The translations under genes and the position numbers were made by a program. From Bacillus mojavensis RO-H-1 = KCTC 3706 (GTDB lineage Bacteria; Bacillota; Bacilli; Bacillales; Bacillaceae): a stretch of 64,000 bases of DNA. Positions 7,764-16,959 of the stretch are shown here, one piece after another. The stretch lies in the NCBI RefSeq assembly GCF_000245335.1, contig NZ_JH600286.1, forward strand, positions 402,210 through 466,209, read 5' to 3'. Positions within the stretch are counted from its first letter, which is position 1, and every line of letters begins with the position of its first letter. The notes under the pieces were generated by a model. The model saw only the letters and a list, made by a program, of their open reading frames with translations. It was not told where the DNA came from and did no database searches.

Positions 7764-8570
7764 AATTTGATGGAAAGTCACTTCCGGGCGGCTTCCTACA
7801 CGGATATTAACGCCAGTTTGTCCTAAACCTTCACTGATATAAAACGGTTTATCGTGGTGATAATGAAGGCCTTTAATCATATTCATGCGTACAAGCTTGC
7901 CCATTTTCACCAAATGATACGGCTTTGGCCAGTGGATTTGCCCTCCATGAAAATGGCCTGATAACAGGTAGTCGAAATGAATATCTTCCATCTCTAATAT
8001 AATGTTCGGATCATGTGTCAGTACAAGGTGATAGCCATTCTCCAGACCTTTATAAGAGTTTGTGATTTTACTGCGATTCGTACTGTAATCGTCAATTCCG
8101 ATAATATTAACAGGTCCTGCATCAGTATTGATGTGAACATGTTCATTTTGAAGCGTCATGCATCCATTTTCCTCGAGCACTCGCTTTAATCTTAGAAAGT
8201 CCTTTTCTTTTAATACATAATCATGGTTGCCAAACACCGCGTACATGCCATAGGCAGGCTTCAGTTTTTGCAATGCCTGCAAGTAGCCGGCCAGCTTTGG
8301 AATATTTCGTTTCCGGTCCAGAAAATCTCCGGTAAGAGCAATGATGTCTACAGGTTGATTATTTGTTAAACGATACAGTTCATCAGGCGATACAGAAATA
8401 TTTTCTAAATGAAGATCCGATAAATGAAGGATATTCAGTTTTTTTCTTGCTGGAAGGCCGTCTTGCTGATCAATTGAAATCGTGTTGACCTTCACATCTT
8501 TTGTGTTGCGGTTTGCTTTATATATAAATGGCATAACAGCCAGTATGACCAATGAAAGTAAGATGGACAC
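7761..8570 (-). CDS. ykoQ: Membrane-anchored metallophosphoesterase YkoQ
   Basis: The 269-aa calcineurin-type phosphoesterase has the full metal-site series: L-S-D-L-H-L (near residue 50), T-G-D-F-L-D, F-G-N-H-D-Y, L-T-H-D-P and L-S-G-H-F-H-G-G-Q-I-H. A hydrophobic N-terminal segment (residues 2-17) anchors it, so the active site probably faces the outside. UDP-diacylglucosamine hydrolases and YkuE/YpbG-like lipid phosphoesterases share this layout, so a lipid or nucleotide-sugar phosphodiester is a reasonable substrate guess. The start is GTG 8570 with GGAGGGG 6 bases upstream. It is encoded on the strand opposite to ykoP and ykoS. Confidence 0.9.
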   Translation of the reverse strand: MSILLSLVILAVMPFIYKANRNTKDVKVNTISIDQQDGLPARKKLNILHLSDLHLENISVSPDELYRLTNNQPVDIIALTGDFLDRKRNIPKLAGYLQALQKLKPAYGMYAVFGNHDYVLKEKDFLRLKRVLEENGCMTLQNEHVHINTDAGPVNIIGIDDYSTNRSKITNSYKGLENGYHLVLTHDPNIILEMEDIHFDYLLSGHFHGGQIHWPKPYHLVKMGKLVRMNMIKGLHYHHDKPFYISEGLGQTGVNIRVGSRPEVTFHQI

Positions 8571-8757
8571 ATGTATCCCCTCCCTTCTACCAGTATAGTA
8601 AGTGGTCCAGCCCTATGGATAGCGGGAATTAATGGGTTGAAGACCAGTTTGAAAAATGCAGAAAGGATTGACATTTGATGAATGTTTTAGAAGGGAAAAG
8701 GGATAATAAATTTTGACACGTGAGGCAGATCATGCCCGATAGAAGTCAGAATAACAG

Positions 8758-10464
8758 ATGGATGTGTTAGGGATGTTACGATTAAGACGACACAAAAAAG
8801 AAACCTATTATCTTTTGATGGCTTTATTTCTCCTTTTGCTGTATGTGTCCCCGCTTTTTATTTTGAAGGAAGACGCCCATATTCGCGTACACGATAATTT
8901 GGATTCTAATATCGCGTGGTATAAGGTGCTGGCCGACAGCGGAGAAATCATCGGCAAAGTGGATGCGGCCATTCCGCAAATCATTAACGGACTGCCCCGG
9001 GATGCGTTCGGCACCGAGTGGAGCGGAATTGTTTGGCTGCACGCGTTGTTTTCTTCTATGACCGCCTATGCGGTAAGCCAGACCATTACGAGAGTTGTCG
9101 CTTTTTTCGGAATGTATGTGCTGCTGAAGAAACATGTGATTCCGGAGCAGAAAGCGGCATTGATCCGAATTGGCGTATCGCTCGCATTTGCCTTAACGCC
9201 TTTTTGGCCTTCTGGAATGCTGAGCACGCTTGGATACCCTTTGGCGCTGTGGGCTTTTTTGAATATCCGAAAAGGGGATATCTCATGGAGAGAATGGCTG
9301 ACGCTCGGTTTGCTGCCGCTGTATTCAAGCTTTGTATTAGGCTTCTTCTTTTTCTTGGCTGGGATGGCATGCTTCTGGCTGTATGATGTCATCACAAAAA
9401 GAAAATGGAATTTCATTTTTTTAGGCAGCATCGCTTTTATGACAAGTATTTATCTTTTTGTCGAGTACCGGCTTGTCTATTCAATGGTGATCTCACACGC
9501 GCCGATGCACCGGATTGAATTTATTTCATCAAGGCATGATGTATGGCACTCTCTGCGTTTATCCGTCAAAAACTTTGTCTACGGCCATAACCATGTCATG
9601 ACAGTTCATACCGTTGTGATTCTTCCAATCTTATTACTCGTATTTTTTGCTGTGCTGTTCAAACGAAATCGGACAAGGGAAGAAAACGTTTATCTTTTTC
9701 TCTGCGTGCTGAATTATGCGCTTTCACTATGGTATGCGTTTTGGTTCAACAAAATATGGGCTGTTCCAAAGCAGAAATTTGCATTTTTAGCCGAATTCAA
9801 TTTTGCCCGTTTTCATTTTTTGCGACCGCTGGTAATCTACATGAGTTTTGCGCTCGCTTTGTACCTCATTTGGCGAATGGGGAAGAAGTGGCAATGGCTC
9901 GTATATGCGGCAGTTACTGCGCAGCTGATTGTGCTGGCGCCTTTTAATGAGGAGTATACGTATGGCGTTCACTACAACGCGCCGACATTTCGCGAATTTT
10001 ACGCGTCTGACCAATTCAAAGAGATTAAGGAGTATATCGGGCGCCCGCAAGATTCGTACAGGGTGGCGAGTATCGGTCTGCATCCGTCTATTGCTCAATA
10101 CAACGGCTTTTACACCTTAGATACATATAACAACCTGTACCCGCTCTCATATAAATATGAATTTAGAAAAATCATTGAAAAAGAGCTCGAAAAAAACGCC
10201 CAATTGAAACGGTACTTTGATGAATGGGGGAGCCGCTGCTATCTGTTCGTCGATGAGCTTGGCAAACGATATGACTTTAAAAAGAATTCAAAGAAAACAA
10301 TCAATCATCTTGAATTAAATACAGATGTGTTTAAACAAATGGGCGGACGATATATTTTTTCTTCGGTTCCCATCATGAACGCTGATCAAAACCACCTGGC
10401 GCTCGTGAAAACATTTGACCATAAAGACTCCGCCTGGCGCATTTATTTATACGAAACAAAATAA
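8758..10464 (+). CDS. ykoS: Polytopic membrane protein YkoS
   Basis: This 568-aa protein has about ten or more hydrophobic segments through residue ~390 and a soluble C-terminal domain of ~170 residues (Y-R-V-A-S-I-G-L-H-P-S-I-A-Q-Y-N-G-F...). The long loop after the first segment contains H-D-N-L-D-S-N-I-A-W-Y-K, resembling the acidic loop of GT-C-type glycosyltransferases and bacterial GtrII/YfhO-like proteins. It ends 12 bases before ykoT, a polyprenyl-phosphate sugar transferase, so YkoS probably transfers a lipid-linked sugar outside the membrane. The start is uncertain: no clear ribosome site precedes ATG 8758 or ATG 8773. The frame is complete and the function is inferred. Confidence 0.86.
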   Translation: MDVLGMLRLRRHKKETYYLLMALFLLLLYVSPLFILKEDAHIRVHDNLDSNIAWYKVLADSGEIIGKVDAAIPQIINGLPRDAFGTEWSGIVWLHALFSSMTAYAVSQTITRVVAFFGMYVLLKKHVIPEQKAALIRIGVSLAFALTPFWPSGMLSTLGYPLALWAFLNIRKGDISWREWLTLGLLPLYSSFVLGFFFFLAGMACFWLYDVITKRKWNFIFLGSIAFMTSIYLFVEYRLVYSMVISHAPMHRIEFISSRHDVWHSLRLSVKNFVYGHNHVMTVHTVVILPILLLVFFAVLFKRNRTREENVYLFLCVLNYALSLWYAFWFNKIWAVPKQKFAFLAEFNFARFHFLRPLVIYMSFALALYLIWRMGKKWQWLVYAAVTAQLIVLAPFNEEYTYGVHYNAPTFREFYASDQFKEIKEYIGRPQDSYRVASIGLHPSIAQYNGFYTLDTYNNLYPLSYKYEFRKIIEKELEKNAQLKRYFDEWGSRCYLFVDELGKRYDFKKNSKKTINHLELNTDVFKQMGGRYIFSSVPIMNADQNHLALVKTFDHKDSAWRIYLYETK

Positions 10465-10476
10465 GGAGGATATCGA

Positions 10477-11490
10477 TTGAAACAGCCACAGCCAGTGTTA
10501 ACCATCGTCGTTCCGTGTTTCAATGAAGAGGAAGTATTTAAAGAGACAAGCCGTCAGCTGACGGAGGTTGTAAACAGCTTAATGGAAGAAAAAATGATAT
10601 CAGAAGACAGTAAAATTTTATTTGTTGATGACGGCAGCAAAGACCGCACCTGGTCTTTGATTGCCATGGAAAGCGTGAAAAACAAGAAGGTAACCGGATT
10701 GAAATTAGCCTGCAATGTCGGACATCAAAAAGCGCTTTTAGCAGGTCTGCATAAAGCAAAGCAAAAATCAGACTGCGTGATTTCGATTGATGCCGATTTG
10801 CAGGATGATATCTCTGTTATCAGGGAATTTATGCTGAAATATCACGATGGTTTTGAAATTGTTTACGGCGTGCGCCGATGCCGGAAAACCGATACCTTTT
10901 TCAAGCGCACGACGGCTACAGGGTTTTACCGACTCATGAATAAGCTTGGGATTAAGTTAATTTACAATCATGCCGATTTTCGTTTAATGAATAAAAGGGC
11001 GCTTGAAGAACTTGCGCGCTATCCGGAAGCCAATTTGTTTTTAAGGGGCATCGTTCCTATGATCGGCTTCAGATCAGCCGAAGTGTTGTATGACCGCAAA
11101 GAACGTTTTGCCGGTAAAACGAAATATCCGCTGAAAAAGATGCTGTCATTCGCTTTTAACGGAATCACATCCTTCAGCGTGGCCCCGATTCGCTTTTTTA
11201 CGCTTTTGGGTTTTCTATTATTTTTGGTAAGCGCCATGGCGGGGATTGGCGCAGTCATTCAAAAAATGCTCGGACACACAAATGCAGGCTGGGCGTCTCT
11301 CATCATCTCCATTTGGTTTCTGGGCGGGTTGCAGCTCATGGGAATCGGCATTATCGGCGAATATATCGGAACCATTTTTTCTGAGGTGAAAAGACGGCCG
11401 AAATATGCGGTTGATATCGATCTGTATAATGAGCCCTTAACCCCGCTGCAGCGGCAGGAAAGTGAACGTTTGGAGAAAAAATACAGTTAA
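10477..11490 (+). CDS. ykoT: Polyprenyl-phosphate glycosyltransferase YkoT (GT2, GtrB/DPM1-like)
   Basis: The 337-aa family-2 glycosyltransferase has a cytosolic catalytic domain (T-I-V-V-P-C-F-N-E-E-E, F-V-D-D-G-S-K-D-R-T-W, I-S-I-D-A-D-L-Q-D-D) and two C-terminal membrane helices (~235-265 and ~275-300), followed by E-Y-I-G-T-I-F-S-E-V-K-R-R-P. This is the typical plan of GtrB-type enzymes that load a sugar on undecaprenyl phosphate. The start is TTG 10477, six bases after AAGGAGGA. With YkoS it forms a natural pair: loading inside, transfer outside. The sugar and acceptor cannot be told from sequence. The gene ends against ligD through a shared terminator. Confidence 0.92.
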   Translation: MKQPQPVLTIVVPCFNEEEVFKETSRQLTEVVNSLMEEKMISEDSKILFVDDGSKDRTWSLIAMESVKNKKVTGLKLACNVGHQKALLAGLHKAKQKSDCVISIDADLQDDISVIREFMLKYHDGFEIVYGVRRCRKTDTFFKRTTATGFYRLMNKLGIKLIYNHADFRLMNKRALEELARYPEANLFLRGIVPMIGFRSAEVLYDRKERFAGKTKYPLKKMLSFAFNGITSFSVAPIRFFTLLGFLLFLVSAMAGIGAVIQKMLGHTNAGWASLIISIWFLGGLQLMGIGIIGEYIGTIFSEVKRRPKYAVDIDLYNEPLTPLQRQESERLEKKYS

Positions 11491-11498
11491 AATAACAC

Positions 11499-11529
11499 AA
11501 AGAGCTGACCGAATAAGTCAGCTCTTTTT
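11499..11529. terminator. Bidirectional terminator between ykoT and ligD
   Basis: AAAGAGCTGAC / GTCAGCTCTTT perfect stem with a 7-base loop, T's on both strands. The 3' arm covers the last codons of ligD. Confidence 0.9.
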
Positions 11530-13353
11530 CTTCAGCTGATTCAAAATAGCGGCAAGAGGTTCATCCTGAGGATTGCGGTAAAATTCATAAAACGGGCATC
11601 CGTGTTTCTTGACCCGGTCAACGACGGTATCGATTGTATACATCGCCGGTGTCAAAGATGGCTGCACCTCGTGCCAATAGAGCGGCGCCGCTACGGTGCC
11701 AAGCTCGTTTCCCCTGGTGGAATAGGGACAGATAATCGTTTTTCCTTCAGCATGCTGCAAATAATCGAGATACAATTTTCCATGCCTGTTTTTGATCAAG
11801 CGTTCTGTTGTAAATAGCTCCGGAAATGCATTGGTACAATATTCGGCAATCAGCTGTGTAAATTGGCGTGTGTCCTCGTACGTAAATGCTTCTGGTGACA
11901 AGGGAATGTAAAGCTGAATCCCCTTGTTGCCGGAAAGCTTAGGATACGATGTGATGCCGAAGGAGTCGAAGAGCTGTTTAAGTTCATTTGCTGCCTGAAC
12001 AGCCATTAGAAAGTCATCTCGGGACGGGGGATCTAAATCAATGACAATCTCTGCCGGCCTTCTGCTTGCAATCGTTTGAAAAGGAACATGTAACTCCAAA
12101 GCGAGCTGATTGGCAAGCCACAATAAGGTAGACAGGTCCTTACAGACCACATGTTCATGGCTCCCGTCAAAAAAGGATTGGACAAAGTCCGGCGTATAAT
12201 CAGGCTTATTTTTTTGGAAAAAGGATTCGCCCCTTGATCCGTGCGGATAGCGAATAACCGTGACAGCACGATCTTTGAGAAACGGGAACAGATAGTCGCT
12301 GATTTCAATCATATACTGGATGAAATCTTCTTTTGTTTTTTTATGCTTTTCAAATATGATTTTATCCAGGCTTGTAAACTGCAGTTTTGGATGAACCGGC
12401 TTTGAGCGGCGCACGAGCTGTGCAAAAGTGCAGTCGGTCCAGTCCATATGAAATTGAAATTTGACAAACGAAACCTCTCTTAGCGTGCCTTGTAAAATCG
12501 TTAAATACTGAACAGTAGCGCAGATCGATGGTTCGAGTGTGTATTCACCTGATGATGTTTTTTGTCCGTGCTCTTCCATAATTGCGCGTATGGCATTTTT
12601 TTCTTCCTCGCTCATTCCGTGTGATACAGAGGCGACAGGCGTCATTACACCGTTTTTTAACACAGAAACCGTCAGAAATCCATTGTGAGGATTAAATCCT
12701 GTGATACAAACATCGGCATGTTTAAAGTTTTTGTATTTCAGCCAATCAGATGACCGTTTTTTTTCGATCCATTTGCTGTTGATTTTTTTCGCTACAATGC
12801 CCTCTCCGTCATACTTTATTATCTTCTCCCAAATTGGATCGAAGTGCTGGTGGGAGGGGATATACTGAATGGTTTCCTTTGCGTAAGGATTTGGCTCAGC
12901 CGGGAGCTTTGCAGCAGACATCAGCTCATGCAGCGATGTTTTTCGGTCAATATAGGAATGAGTGGATACATCTTGTCCGCTTCGTTCCAAAAGGTCAAAT
13001 GCGAGAAAGCAGCAAGGCCGAGAGTTTGCGGATTCCTGTATCTTATCCGGCCTTTTCAAACGTCCCCGCACTTGAATATGCTCAAAATCTGAACGGAATG
13101 GATTCGCCAAAAAAACGATTTCTCCATCAAGTGTTAACGGAAGTTCCTTTTTTATATGCTGAAAAGCAGTTTCGGCGAATGTAGAAATTTCAGGGAAGGT
13201 ACTGTTAAGCTCTAAACCATTTCTGCTCGTTAATGTCACACCTGACGGATTAATGCGGAGAATACAGCGAAACCCGTCATATTTTACTTCGTAACGCCAT
13301 TCCGCTCCTTTTGGAGGTGAAGAAGTAAGGACGGGCTGCATGGTAAACGCCAT
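11518..13353 (-). CDS. ligD: ATP-dependent DNA ligase LigD for non-homologous end joining
   Basis: LigD, with Ku, rejoins double-strand breaks in spores. The 611-aa protein has the Bacillus arrangement: ligase first (adenylation site E-V-K-Y-D-G-F-R with Lys24, then D-G-E-I-V-F, G-E-G-I-V-A-K-K, and an OB-fold to ~310), polymerase/primase second (~325-611, catalytic I-V-I-D-L-D-P-P-S). The phosphoesterase domain found in Pseudomonas or Mycobacterium LigD is missing, as is usual in Bacillus. The gene (ykoU) starts 3 bases after the ku stop and is surely co-transcribed. In strain 168 the pair is under SigG in the forespore. The frame is complete and of full family length. Confidence 0.96.
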   Translation of the reverse strand: MAFTMQPVLTSSPPKGAEWRYEVKYDGFRCILRINPSGVTLTSRNGLELNSTFPEISTFAETAFQHIKKELPLTLDGEIVFLANPFRSDFEHIQVRGRLKRPDKIQESANSRPCCFLAFDLLERSGQDVSTHSYIDRKTSLHELMSAAKLPAEPNPYAKETIQYIPSHQHFDPIWEKIIKYDGEGIVAKKINSKWIEKKRSSDWLKYKNFKHADVCITGFNPHNGFLTVSVLKNGVMTPVASVSHGMSEEEKNAIRAIMEEHGQKTSSGEYTLEPSICATVQYLTILQGTLREVSFVKFQFHMDWTDCTFAQLVRRSKPVHPKLQFTSLDKIIFEKHKKTKEDFIQYMIEISDYLFPFLKDRAVTVIRYPHGSRGESFFQKNKPDYTPDFVQSFFDGSHEHVVCKDLSTLLWLANQLALELHVPFQTIASRRPAEIVIDLDPPSRDDFLMAVQAANELKQLFDSFGITSYPKLSGNKGIQLYIPLSPEAFTYEDTRQFTQLIAEYCTNAFPELFTTERLIKNRHGKLYLDYLQHAEGKTIICPYSTRGNELGTVAAPLYWHEVQPSLTPAMYTIDTVVDRVKKHGCPFYEFYRNPQDEPLAAILNQLKKKS

Positions 13354-13356
13354 TGG

Positions 13357-14241
13357 CTATGATGTGCCGGAGACTTTTTTTCTAGTGGTTTTCTGCTTTT
13401 TTTCTCCGGCTCCTTTCGGTTCTCCGCCTTCGGCTGGTGATGCCGCTGGTTTTTCCCGATTCGGCCTTTTGGTTCGATCGATGCTGGCTTGAAGTGCGCT
13501 GACCAGGTCGATCACATCCTCACGAGGAGGCGCTTTGTCAGGAGTAACGGCTGTTTCTTTATTCTCCAGCTTATCATTGACTCTTTGCAGCAAGGCTTTT
13601 CGATACGTGTCCTCATATTGTTCTGGCTGAAATTCAGTTGTCAGCTCATCTATCAACGTAATGGCGGTCTGCAGCTCTTTATCATTTACATTTGATTGAT
13701 CAGGCACTCCGGGTACGTGGGCAGCGCTTCTTACCTCATCGGGATAATGAATGGATTCCATTACGATGCAATTTTCATATACGCGGAGAATGGCAAGCTG
13801 CTGTTTCGACCTGATCGTCATATTGGCGATCCCGATTTTTCCGGTGGATCGAAGCGCCTCGCGAAGAAGAGTATAGGCTTTTGTGCCGTTATCACCGGGC
13901 CCGACATAGTAGGAACGGTTAAAATATATCGGGTCTATTTCCTGCAGTTGAACAAAATCGACAATTTCAACCGCTTTCTCTTCATGCTCCTGCTTTAAGC
14001 TTTTTAAATCTTCATCAGTCAGCACGACATATTTTCCTTTTACGTATTCATATCCCTTCACAATTTCATCAGGGCTGAGCGTTTTTTCACAGTTCGTGCA
14101 TATTTTTTCATATTTAATTGGCGCATGATCTTCTTTATGAAGACTTCGCAGCTTAATGTCTTTATCTTCTGTGGCGGCATAAAGCTTGATGGGGATATTC
14201 ACCAAACCGAAGCTGATGGATCCCTTCCACATTGTGTGCAT
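13357..14241 (-). CDS. ku: Ku protein, DNA-end binding, non-homologous end joining
   Basis: This bacterial Ku homodimer rings broken DNA ends and recruits LigD. The 294-aa product opens with M-H-T-M-W-K-G-S-I-S-F-G-L-V-N-I-P-I-K-L, the signature start of the family. The beta-barrel core contains Y-E-K-I-C-T-N-C-E-K-T-L and V-E-I-V-D-F-V; the C-terminal tail is Lys/Pro-rich (K-K-Q-K-T-T-R-K-K), as usual for DNA-binding extensions. I chose ATG 14241 because AAGGTGG lies 9 bases upstream and the conserved family sequence starts here, not at 14265. The gene (ykoV) is upstream of ligD in a two-gene operon. A SigG promoter is expected, but I could not place a convincing one. Confidence 0.96.
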   Translation of the reverse strand: MHTMWKGSISFGLVNIPIKLYAATEDKDIKLRSLHKEDHAPIKYEKICTNCEKTLSPDEIVKGYEYVKGKYVVLTDEDLKSLKQEHEEKAVEIVDFVQLQEIDPIYFNRSYYVGPGDNGTKAYTLLREALRSTGKIGIANMTIRSKQQLAILRVYENCIVMESIHYPDEVRSAAHVPGVPDQSNVNDKELQTAITLIDELTTEFQPEQYEDTYRKALLQRVNDKLENKETAVTPDKAPPREDVIDLVSALQASIDRTKRPNREKPAASPAEGGEPKGAGEKKQKTTRKKVSGTS

Positions 14242-14311
14242 ATCGATGAACCACCTTTTTTTCATTATTGTGGAGATATGAGGGGGGATTCATGTGTAGT
14301 AACTTATGGGT

Positions 14312-14346
14312 ATAAAAAACAGCCGGCGCTGTTAACGCGGCGGCTG
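14312..14346 (-). terminator. Terminator of dgcW
   Basis: Read on the minus strand, AGCCGCCGCG / GCGCCGGCT forms a G-C-rich stem followed by TTTTTTA. It overlaps the last dgcW codons and lies in the ku upstream region. Confidence 0.7.
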
Positions 14347-16734
14347 GTTTATTATCAAGTGTTCAAGCTGTTCCGGCGGTATCGGTCTGCTGAAAAAGAA
14401 GCCCTGTAAATGGTCACAGCCTTTTTCGTCAAGCAGCTGTTTTTGGCCGGAGTTTTCTACGCCTTCGGCAATGACTTGTAAAGACAGCTGATGGCCCATG
14501 GCAATAATGGCGCCGGTAATTTGTTCTGATTTCGGATGAGTCTGAATATCATCGATGAATGATTTATCGATTTTCAGTCTGTGAATCGGAAAATCCTTTA
14601 AATAGCTTAGAGAACTGTGCCCCGTGCCAAAATCGTCAATGCTGATCCTGATGCCTAATTTGGTTAAAGAAGATAGAACCTTTTTGGAGTGGTCTAGATT
14701 ATCCATGGTCATGCTTTCTGTTACTTCAACTTCAAGAAGGCGAGGGGGAAGCCTGTATTTAAAAAGGGTATTCTTGATGAGCGGAATCAGTTCCTCTGAT
14801 TGAAACTGTCTGGCGGAAATATTAATGGCGACAGAAAGATCAAATCCTTTGTCGTGCCACACTTTTGCCTGCCGGCACGCCTCATCAATAATCCACTTTC
14901 CGATATCAATAATAAGGCCGGTTTCTTCGGCAACACCGATGAATTCTCCAGGCGGACGCAGATTGCCGTCTGGAGTGACAAGGCGTATGAGCGCTTCAGC
15001 ACCTGTCATCTTCTGATCCTTTGAACTGAATTGCGGCTGATAATGCAAGACAAATCTTTTGTTATCAATCGCTTCCCTCAGCTCCATTTCTTGATTAAGC
15101 TTGACGGTTTCTTTATTGCCGATTGAGAAAGAGTAGTATCTGTATTTGCTTTTGTTTCGCTCTTTGGCCGCATACATTGCCATATCTGCCTTTTTCATCA
15201 ATTCAGGGCCGTCTGTTCCGTCTTTAGGAGAAATCGCAATACCGATGCTGACGGATGTAATCAGTGTGTGGTCCTGAATTTTAAATGGCTTTTTGAATTG
15301 CTGAATGATTTTTTTAGCCAAAATGTCTGCTTCACCCGTTCCGGTATTGGCGTCAGTCAAAATAATAATGAATTCATCACCCCCAAGCCGCGCGATAAAC
15401 CCATTATCTGGGATAACAGATGAAAGCCGTTTAGCCGCGAGCTGGAGCAGCTGATCGCCGACATTGTGGCCTAATGCATCATTTATCACTTTAAATCGAT
15501 TCAAATCTAAGAAAAATACCACGGTGTTATAATCCAGGGCATGCTCGCGGTTCAAGACCTTAGTTAGGTGGGAGATCGCATGTCTTCTATTGGGTAAATC
15601 TGTAAGTGAGTCATAATGAGCCATTCTATGGATTTTTTTTTCGGCTCTGTATTGTTTTGTCACATCCTTACAGATGACATATATGCTGTCCAGTTCTTGA
15701 TTAACCTCAACAGGTATAAACGTAATATTCAAATGAAACTGGCCTTTGTCCGTCATAAGAGTGGCGTCGCTGTTAATGGCTTGTTTTTCGCTTTTGACCT
15801 GCTTAAAAAGCGCATTGATTTTTGTCGGCATATAGTGATTCCAATTTTGATGGTTTAGGCCGAAGTTATTCATCATATCCTCACCTGCATGGTTAGAAGA
15901 AATAATATCTCCTTTTAATGACAGGATAAAGATCGCATCAATATTGTGAATAATTAAAGATTGAAACCGCTGTTCGTTATCCTTCATGCGTTCATTTTGT
16001 TTCATGAATTTTCGATCGGCATGGGAACTGAATAATAATAACGTTTGAATACAGAAGATGATTAAGGCAATCAGAATAGACCAATCGAATGTATGGACCT
16101 CCATATGATGGTCGGGAGGTGCACTATCTTTATAAAATGTAGCGGCCATCATTCCTGTATAATGCATTCCCGAAATGCCAATTCCCATTATTAAGGCACT
16201 GATTATTTTATAAATCAGCAAATGATCTGCAGGTTTTTTCATGGACAAGTCAAAAAAAATCTTTAGTGAGATGAATGATGCTGCAATGGCAATGACAATG
16301 GATAATGTAAAAAGCAGCGGTTCATATATCATCATTACCCGGGAAATGGAAGACATTCCGATATAATGCATAGATGAAATCGATGCACCCAGCACCACCG
16401 ATCCTGTAAGCAGCCTGTAAAAGGTAAGCATATACCGGCTGACAATATATAAAGAAACAAATGATCCAGAAACAGCAGCTGCAATCGAGGCAACTAAAGG
16501 CACCAGTTCATAATGCATCGGTACCCCCGTATGAACAGCCATCATTCCGATAAAATGCATAGACCAAATCCCAAAGCCCATGATGAAAGAGCCTGCAATC
16601 AGCCACACCTTGCTTTTTAATCCTGTATGAATGGTGACTTTTCTTGATAGTTCAAGGGAGGTGAAAGATGCTGCACAAGCAATAAGAATAGATAAACATA
16701 TGAGTGCTGTATTATATGTTACGTGTAATTCCAT
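14332..16734 (-). CDS. dgcW: Cyclic-di-GMP enzyme DgcW (MHYT-PAS-GGDEF-EAL)
   Basis: This 800-aa protein (YkoW) makes and may also degrade cyclic di-GMP. The N-terminal ~215 residues form seven membrane helices with three MHYT-type motifs (M-H-F-I-G-M, M-H-Y-I-G-M, M-H-Y-T-G-M), proposed to bind copper and sense a gas such as O2 or NO. A PAS domain (~250-360) follows, then a GGDEF domain with intact R-L-G-G-D-E-F, and an EAL domain with A-E-A-L-I-R and D-D-F-G-T-G-H-S-S. Both catalytic signatures look intact. It is one of the few c-di-GMP proteins in B. subtilis and fits a role in motility or exopolysaccharide control. The start is ATG 16734; the ribosome site is weak. It stands alone. Confidence 0.95.
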   Translation of the reverse strand: MELHVTYNTALICLSILIACAASFTSLELSRKVTIHTGLKSKVWLIAGSFIMGFGIWSMHFIGMMAVHTGVPMHYELVPLVASIAAAVSGSFVSLYIVSRYMLTFYRLLTGSVVLGASISSMHYIGMSSISRVMMIYEPLLFTLSIVIAIAASFISLKIFFDLSMKKPADHLLIYKIISALIMGIGISGMHYTGMMAATFYKDSAPPDHHMEVHTFDWSILIALIIFCIQTLLLFSSHADRKFMKQNERMKDNEQRFQSLIIHNIDAIFILSLKGDIISSNHAGEDMMNNFGLNHQNWNHYMPTKINALFKQVKSEKQAINSDATLMTDKGQFHLNITFIPVEVNQELDSIYVICKDVTKQYRAEKKIHRMAHYDSLTDLPNRRHAISHLTKVLNREHALDYNTVVFFLDLNRFKVINDALGHNVGDQLLQLAAKRLSSVIPDNGFIARLGGDEFIIILTDANTGTGEADILAKKIIQQFKKPFKIQDHTLITSVSIGIAISPKDGTDGPELMKKADMAMYAAKERNKSKYRYYSFSIGNKETVKLNQEMELREAIDNKRFVLHYQPQFSSKDQKMTGAEALIRLVTPDGNLRPPGEFIGVAEETGLIIDIGKWIIDEACRQAKVWHDKGFDLSVAINISARQFQSEELIPLIKNTLFKYRLPPRLLEVEVTESMTMDNLDHSKKVLSSLTKLGIRISIDDFGTGHSSLSYLKDFPIHRLKIDKSFIDDIQTHPKSEQITGAIIAMGHQLSLQVIAEGVENSGQKQLLDEKGCDHLQGFFFSRPIPPEQLEHLIINQPPR

Positions 16735-16959
16735 ATGGAGATTCCCCCGTGTGTTCCAGTCTGGTTGACTCTCCTTATTATCGGCTGCCAGCTAAAGAAT
16801 TTCAGTCTATAAGCCTAGAGAAATTGTCAGAAAAACGTTTGGAATGAAGATTCTCTGTTTTTAGTTCTGCTGACCGTCAAAAATATGTTAAAATCATTTT
16901 GATGTTTTGAGTTAAAAACAAAAATGTGTATACATAGATCAGGGAAAAGGGAAGTGAAG

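Noticed and set aside
9018..9386. 122-codon frame inside ykoS
   Set aside because: Alternate frame of a conserved membrane protein; composition is typical of a shadow.
14241..14330. SigG promoter for ku-ligD
   Set aside because: A TGAATC element exists, but the nearest CATA-type -10 is at the wrong spacing, so I did not annotate it.
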